From Paenibacillus xylanexedens (lineage in GTDB: Bacteria > Bacillota > Bacilli > Paenibacillales > Paenibacillaceae): a DNA stretch of 64,000 nt. The notes under the pieces are model-generated. The model searched no databases. It was given only the letters and a program-made list of their open reading frames with translations, and was not told where the DNA came from. Of this stretch, positions 60,601-64,000 are shown piece by piece. Numbering within the stretch: position 1 is the stretch's first letter; every line of letters starts with the position of its first letter. The position numbers were made by a program, and so were the translations under genes. The stretch lies in contig NZ_VEIO01000002.1 in assembly GCF_007680605.1 (NCBI RefSeq), positions 62,001-126,000 of the forward strand, in the 5' to 3' direction.

Positions 60601-61479
60601 GTATCAGCTATGGGCGACGGGGCGTTCCGCCTGCGTGCAACCAGCAACAACGGTACAGACAAACCCAAACTCATCTCCCAACTGGAGTTCAAAGCAGAAG
60701 GTTTGGGTACAGCCTACAAAGATCCATATGGATTTATCTCAGGTGGTCTGTACGACTATACCAAAGGTGATGTGGGCAACGGTAATGAACGTGGCGTAGC
60801 TACCAGCAGGGACAGTGAAACTCATGTGGGCTTCCGGAATATCGACTTCGGCCCATACGGCTCGGATACGATCACGATTCCCATTTTTGCGCTGTCGAGT
60901 GAAACGTATTTCCTTCAAATCTGGGAAGGTATGCCGGGTGAAGAGGGCAGTGTGATGATTGCCGATGTTATATATGACAAGGAATCGATATGGAATGTAT
61001 ACCAGGAGGAGACGTACCGTCTGTCCAAACGACTCAGCGGCATTACGTCGATCTGTTTTGTGCTGCAACAGAAGATTCATATTAAGGGCTTTTCATTTGA
61101 ACGCCAAAGCAGGACTTTTGAAACTAATGTAGCTGCGTCTTGCGATCATCTGTACGGAGATACGTTCACGATTGAGGACGACCGTGTGGCAGGCATAGGC
61201 AATAACGTTTCGCTGGAGTTTGAGCAGATGGACTTCACGAGTGAAGGTGCATCCAAACTAGTGATCTATGGCGCTTCAGCGATAGATAAAAACACGATTC
61301 ATATCCGCTTCTCGGGTGCGGACGGACAGAGCAATCAACTCGTGGAGTTCACCCAATCGGAAGGATACGAGGAACGGACATTTGAATTAGAACCGGTATA
61401 TGGGGAGCAAAAGGTAACTTTTATTTTTCTGCCAGGTAGTCAGTTTGATTTTGGCTGGTTCCGGTTCGAGAAGGAATAA
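57658..61479 (+). CDS. GH2 beta-galactosidase, large multidomain
   Basis: A 1273-residue glycoside hydrolase family 2 enzyme without a signal peptide. Order: jelly-roll sugar-binding domain (to about 210, interrupted by a repeat insert at 39-88), Ig-like domain with a second low-complexity stretch (about 262-305), TIM barrel (about 370-680), then DUF4982-like and further Ig-like/jelly-roll domains. The acid/base is Glu487 (MWSIGNEI) and the nucleophile is Glu566 (IIYGSETSS). It should cleave terminal beta-galactosides in the cytoplasm; other GH2 activities such as beta-glucuronidase are less likely. The ATG at 57658 has AGAGAGTGAG; a GTG at 57646 is possible. It is a single gene with its own terminator. 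Confidence 0.9.
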   Translation: MNVKRLFNEGWQFAKSDLSVAKLTEPYTGTENIEDVNFTEQTNHTEPTDHIDPINAIDSTELANFTDLPNSTDPTVDTELTKPIDLTKLSFEAVELPHDWLIYNTLDLYENSIGWYRKTFHYVKHDQQQVILCFDGVYMDSSVYVNGQFVGEWKYGYSAFEHEITNALLDGVNEILVKVVHQSPNSRWYSGAGIYRNVWLKTRSRNHIVTDGIYVSMRQQPDGWQVEVDTELCLEQNQRAQLIHTILYKGEVIAFSQAEIVADAATGTDRGTNLTSANTNTSTDISAMGDADERAKAHERAKVHAQPIQFTNSQQLNVLNPNLWSPDVPHLYDLVTELRLISEEQPEEVIESIPQRIGFKQVRLDASEGFYLNDVKMKLNGVCEHHDLGALGSAFNVTAMRRRFVLLKKMGVNAIRTAHNMPAKEFMELADEMGMLVVSEAFDMWERAKTPYDYARFFTEWAHADVRSWVRRDRNHVSLIMWSIGNEIYDTHADERGQEVTRMLMEYVQEFDPKGNARVTIGSNYMPWENAQKCADIVKLAGYNYAEKYYDQHHAEHPDWIIYGSETSSVVQSRGIYHFPYEQPVLDDDDEQCSALGNSTTSWGAKSPEYCIIAERDHPFSLGQFLWTGFDYIGEPTPYHTKNSYFGQLDTATFPKDSYYIYQAAWTDYKKSPMVHLFPYWDFSPGQIIDVRVCSNAPKIELQLNGETIGTYDIDHAHGTQLSGWWKVPFEEGELKAIAYDEHGTVIATDEQRSFTDAKKVRLLGDRQELQANGKDLIFVEISVEDEAGHPVHNANNRVQVKVSGAGRLLGLDNGDSTDYDPYKGLSRRLFSGKLMAIIGSTHEAGTIQIEVFSEGLEGATATFESKVVDEGRKSITAGAKPVFMKNEKRPVLTGNAQEIPLRKIEIISESGQILDASNPEVMVTAKLYPEDTTYRDVQWSVVNDAGIVSNIAKVEVIASGTGDEPGSQSVDVDEKRHRVRVSAMGDGAFRLRATSNNGTDKPKLISQLEFKAEGLGTAYKDPYGFISGGLYDYTKGDVGNGNERGVATSRDSETHVGFRNIDFGPYGSDTITIPIFALSSETYFLQIWEGMPGEEGSVMIADVIYDKESIWNVYQEETYRLSKRLSGITSICFVLQQKIHIKGFSFERQSRTFETNVAASCDHLYGDTFTIEDDRVAGIGNNVSLEFEQMDFTSEGASKLVIYGASAIDKNTIHIRFSGADGQSNQLVEFTQSEGYEERTFELEPVYGEQKVTFIFLPGSQFDFGWFRFEKE
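57772..57921 (+). repeat. Degenerate 18-bp repeats inside the GH2 gene
   Basis: Eight in-frame 18-mers plus a partial one, encoding hexapeptides such as TEQTNH, TEPTDH, IDPINA, IDSTEL, PNSTDP, TVDTEL and TKPIDL, inserted in the N-terminal domain (residues 39-88). Confidence 0.85.
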
Positions 61480-61573
61480 GGAAGAGCGCATATTACCTAA
61501 GTACACATGCTTCGTATACGTACGAATTATACGAGCATATAAATATAAAAAACACCTCTAGCGAAAATAAATA

Positions 61574-61634
61574 AACCCTCCTGAAATCTCGGATGTTGCT
61601 TCTTAACAGCCATTGATTTCAGGAGGTTTTTTTC
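61574..61634 (+). terminator. Terminator of the GH2 gene
   Basis: CCTCCTGAAATC and GATTTCAGGAGG form a 12-bp perfect stem followed by a T7 run. Confidence 0.9.
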
Positions 61635-61728
61635 AGTTCGTGTGTATGCTCAGCATTCTAAGCTTTCTACAAGTATTGATTTACATGCGTATGTGCATCG
61701 CATCTGGTATTGCCTGTAGTACTCTACT

Positions 61729-63348
61729 CTACTTGACTTCATCAATCGTTACTTTGGCGGTGTTACTGTCCCAGGTTACGTTCAGCCCAAGCCCCTGTAA
61801 CATGTCATAAGGTGCTGTGGTAGCTCCAGAGTAGTTGCCTATGGGTTCACGTAGTGATATGACCTGTTCTTCCTGCGGTTCAAGCTTATTCAAGCTAGAT
61901 ACCGTGTATTGAAGTTCATTCGGTTTAATCGTAATGATCCGATCGTTATATTTTAAGGTATAGTGGCTTATGAATCCATCCGCGGTATGCACTTCAAATG
62001 TTGCTCCAAGTGCTAACGCAATCGTTTTGATCGGAAGTTGGAGCGTTTCGCTCGTTTCTACGGCAGGATATACGGATTGCAACAGTTTGCCGTTCACATA
62101 GATATCTGTACCTAGCTTAGCTTGAACAGGGATGTACACCATGCCCCCCGGTGATGTGGCCGGTGCACCTGCCTCCTGATATTTGTCACCACCCCATCCC
62201 CAGACGTTTCCATCGGAGGAAAGTGCAAGACTATGGTAGTACCCGGCAGACACACCTTTGATATCCGATAACTGCTTTATTTTCCCTTGTTTGCCCGTTA
62301 CGGTGTTTCCGAAGCTGTACACCTCGCCTTTTGTAGTCACCAGAAGGACATAATTGGAGCTTGCATCCAACGTTTTCACTTTAAGTTCGTGGTGATATGG
62401 AATCCGTTTTCCTTGCCCATCCAGTCTCCAGACTCTACCTTTCGAATCGAGCGCCATCAGTTGCCCGCCTTTACTCGTGATGAACGTGATATTGGTCAAT
62501 CCTTTGACTGGCTTTGCTTTGGAAGGGGGACTGCCCGCTTTATCCGCTTCTTTCCATGTCCAGACAGAACCGTCTTTTTTCAACGCATATCCATCGTAAC
62601 CAGAAAGCGTGGTTTGCACGACATTTTTCAAACCGCTGATTCGGTGCAGGGTGGGCTTCTTCCCCGCCTCCTCGTTCATCGTGTTAGGAAGCTTCTGAGG
62701 TGGGGTCTGCCAGGATTGAACGGTACCATCCCGAAGGAGGGCTACACTCATGAAAGATCCTGCGGTAACATCTCTAGCATCGGTGATGCCAGGAACTTGA
62801 CTGGGGGTTCTGCCATCTCCCCACTGCCACACGGTTCCGTCTGTTTGAACAGCTAAACTGTATCCCCCACCGGAGTTAGAGATTGCGGTGACAGTGGATA
62901 ACCGCGGAATACGGACAGGACTGAATGTATGGCGAAATCTCACTGTGTCGCTGATTCCCAGCTCTCCTAACAGGTTTCGTCCCCATGTCCAGACAGAACC
63001 GTCACTTCTTAACGCCACCGTGTAATAGTAACCTCCTGCTACTTGAGTGTAGTGGAGTTCCTGAGCTGTATTGGAAGTTACAGAGGATTCGGGGGAGGAG
63101 CCTGAAGAGAAGGCCGAGACTGCTCGATCTGGAGCGCTCCCTGTGAAAGCCTGCTCGTCCTTGGCTGCGTACGTAGTAGAGACCGAAGGCAGCGTAGCTA
63201 TGAGCAAAGTAGAGACAACACCAGCTGAAACCAGAATTTTACCGAAGTGGCGAAGGGATGTGCTTTGTTGCGTGCGGGCCGGATTGGCCAGCGAGGAAGA
63301 GGATGCTTTTTCTGTTGTTACATGATTAGCTTGATTATCGGAATACAT
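61729..63348 (-). CDS. Secreted RCC1-repeat protein with copper-amine-oxidase-like tail
   Basis: A 539-residue protein. A hydrophobic segment at about residues 35-60 (signal peptide with a long, basic N-region) is followed by at least seven RCC1-type blades marked by ALRSDGSVWTWGRN, AVQTDGTVWQWGDG, ALKKDGSVWTW, LVTTKGEVYSFGN and ALSSDGNVWGWGGD (about 95-425), predicting a seven-bladed propeller. The last 125 residues resemble the copper amine oxidase N-terminal-like domain common in Paenibacillus surface proteins (DIYVNGKLLQSVYPAVETSE, LGLNVTWDSNTAKVTI). The ATG at 63348 has AAGAGGCG; the open frame to 63483 is rejected. It is probably extracellular, with a binding role; no enzyme motif is seen. 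Confidence 0.87.
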   Translation of the reverse strand: MYSDNQANHVTTEKASSSSLANPARTQQSTSLRHFGKILVSAGVVSTLLIATLPSVSTTYAAKDEQAFTGSAPDRAVSAFSSGSSPESSVTSNTAQELHYTQVAGGYYYTVALRSDGSVWTWGRNLLGELGISDTVRFRHTFSPVRIPRLSTVTAISNSGGGYSLAVQTDGTVWQWGDGRTPSQVPGITDARDVTAGSFMSVALLRDGTVQSWQTPPQKLPNTMNEEAGKKPTLHRISGLKNVVQTTLSGYDGYALKKDGSVWTWKEADKAGSPPSKAKPVKGLTNITFITSKGGQLMALDSKGRVWRLDGQGKRIPYHHELKVKTLDASSNYVLLVTTKGEVYSFGNTVTGKQGKIKQLSDIKGVSAGYYHSLALSSDGNVWGWGGDKYQEAGAPATSPGGMVYIPVQAKLGTDIYVNGKLLQSVYPAVETSETLQLPIKTIALALGATFEVHTADGFISHYTLKYNDRIITIKPNELQYTVSSLNKLEPQEEQVISLREPIGNYSGATTAPYDMLQGLGLNVTWDSNTAKVTIDEVK

Positions 63349-63544
63349 AAGATCGCCTCTTTTGGAAGGATGATGGTAAAAATGGAAGTGCTGATAAATA
63401 AACGTAAGAACTAGCATAAAGGTTACACGTTTTGAAGAGATTTCAACAAAAAAGTTGCAGGGGATGTTGCAGAGTTTGGACACTCATTTTCAAAAAATGT
63501 AACCTATCCAGCCCGGGTCACGTTGTACATATGAGGTGATTGCA

Positions 63545-64000
63545 ATGGGAAAATACGTAATGATGTTATGTTTGGCAGTTGTACTCGCAACAGGCTGTAG
63601 TTCGAATGATTCGCAGCAGACTGCCGATCCGGTAGAGAAAAGAAGCCCTTTTCCTGCCATAGTCGAGCCGCATAACGGGGAGCAAGCAGCAGAAAGTGGA
63701 GATGTTGTCTTTCTTTTGGGGCAGATGCGAAACCGAGATAAGTGGGAATCTTTTTTGCAAAATGTGAAAAAGAATCAACCGGATCATGTCCGGGTCACCA
63801 TGTATACGATTGAAGGCGATCCCATCATCCATGAGCTAATCTATGACGGTACGCTGTTTCAATCCACCTATGATGCCACAAGAGATAAGTATGGCTCCAG
63901 AGAAGAGATCACGACGAATACTTGCAAGGGATTGGAACTGACCAAAATCGAGCGAGGAGAATCAGTGTACGTTTTAACCGATTGTGAAAAGCAAAATGTA
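63545..64000 (+). CDS. DUF4362-type lipoprotein (cut by window edge)
   Basis: The first 152 codons are visible and the frame is still open at the edge. The N-terminal lipoprotein signal has the lipobox LATGC (Cys18) after a short hydrophobic core. The rest has the pattern of DUF4362 lipoproteins of Bacillales: GDVVFLLGQMRNRDKWESFL, VRVTMYTIEGDPIIHELIYD, and a conserved Cys pair near the C-terminus (TNTCKGLEL and VLTDCEK). The start has GAGGTGA upstream. The function of the family is unknown; it should be anchored on the outer face of the membrane. Confidence 0.8.
   Translation, partial: MGKYVMMLCLAVVLATGCSSNDSQQTADPVEKRSPFPAIVEPHNGEQAAESGDVVFLLGQMRNRDKWESFLQNVKKNQPDHVRVTMYTIEGDPIIHELIYDGTLFQSTYDATRDKYGSREEITTNTCKGLELTKIERGESVYVLTDCEKQNV

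Noticed and set aside
61613..61810. 65-codon open frame beginning near the GH2 terminator
   Set aside because: Starts in the 3' arm of the terminator and runs antisense into the RCC1 gene; hydrophobicity is a by-product of T-rich DNA.

Overview
The window looks like chromosomal DNA from a Gram-positive, moderately low-G+C Bacillales bacterium, most probably a Paenibacillus. The reasons are strong AGGAGG-type ribosome binding sites, frequent GTG/TTG starts, CcpA-like cre sites, a WXG100 (type VII) substrate, a CGTase of the Paenibacillus/Bacillus type, and many dispersed carbohydrate-active enzymes. No rRNA, tRNA, CRISPR array, transposase or prophage was seen. The genus is an inference from gene content, not from a marker gene.

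Layout. 1-4 kb: end of a GNAT gene, a small membrane protein, an amino acid permease, and a TetR regulator with a membrane-anchored hydrolase. 4.2-6.4 kb: a WXG100-headed polymorphic-toxin-like protein with a JAB-type C-terminal module and two small, AT-rich downstream genes. 6.6-12.6 kb: a chemoreceptor, a LysR regulator divergent from a butanediol dehydrogenase, another GNAT, and an AraC regulator. 12.8-15.1 kb: a GH127 beta-L-arabinofuranosidase. 16-19.7 kb: an XpaC-like / vWA / TelA operon. 19.7-23.3 kb: a DUF1275 membrane protein, an oxalate decarboxylase, and a TetR regulator divergent from an SDR dehydrogenase. 23.5-40 kb is a starch/cyclodextrin region: LacI regulator, MalE-MalF-MalG transporter, MFS exporter, secreted CGTase, intracellular cyclomaltodextrinase/neopullulanase, and an unusual three-gene operon (esterase with a starch-binding-like tail, BtrH-like acyltransferase fused to an acyl carrier domain, AMP-ligase). 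40.9-57 kb is an iron region: a FecBCD-type siderophore importer behind one Fur box, then an eight-gene NIS siderophore operon behind a perfect Fur box. 57.6-64 kb: a 1273-residue GH2 beta-galactosidase, a secreted RCC1-repeat protein, and a lipoprotein cut by the window edge.

How it fits together. CGTase makes cyclodextrins and maltodextrins outside the cell, MalEFG imports them, and the cytoplasmic cyclomaltodextrinase opens and splits them. LacI operators and cre sites mark this as a regulon. In the siderophore operon, a diaminobutyrate aminotransferase, an SbnG-like citrate synthase, an SbnH-like decarboxylase and three IucA/IucC synthetases predict a staphyloferrin-B-like citrate/diamine siderophore. 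An extra ATP-grasp ligase leads the operon.

The most unusual non-coding features are these. (1) A 197-bp element occurs four times with identical internal geometry: two direct and two inverted copies of a 26-bp unit at offsets 0, 50, 121 and 171. (2) A leader-RNA motif (GGCTATGCT, a variable hairpin, then ACAACC starting a terminator-like hairpin) occurs three times, upstream of the CGTase, the cyclomaltodextrinase and the three-gene acyl-transfer operon. (3) A (CCCAA)15 tract. (4) Degenerate in-frame repeats inserted in siderophore and beta-galactosidase genes.
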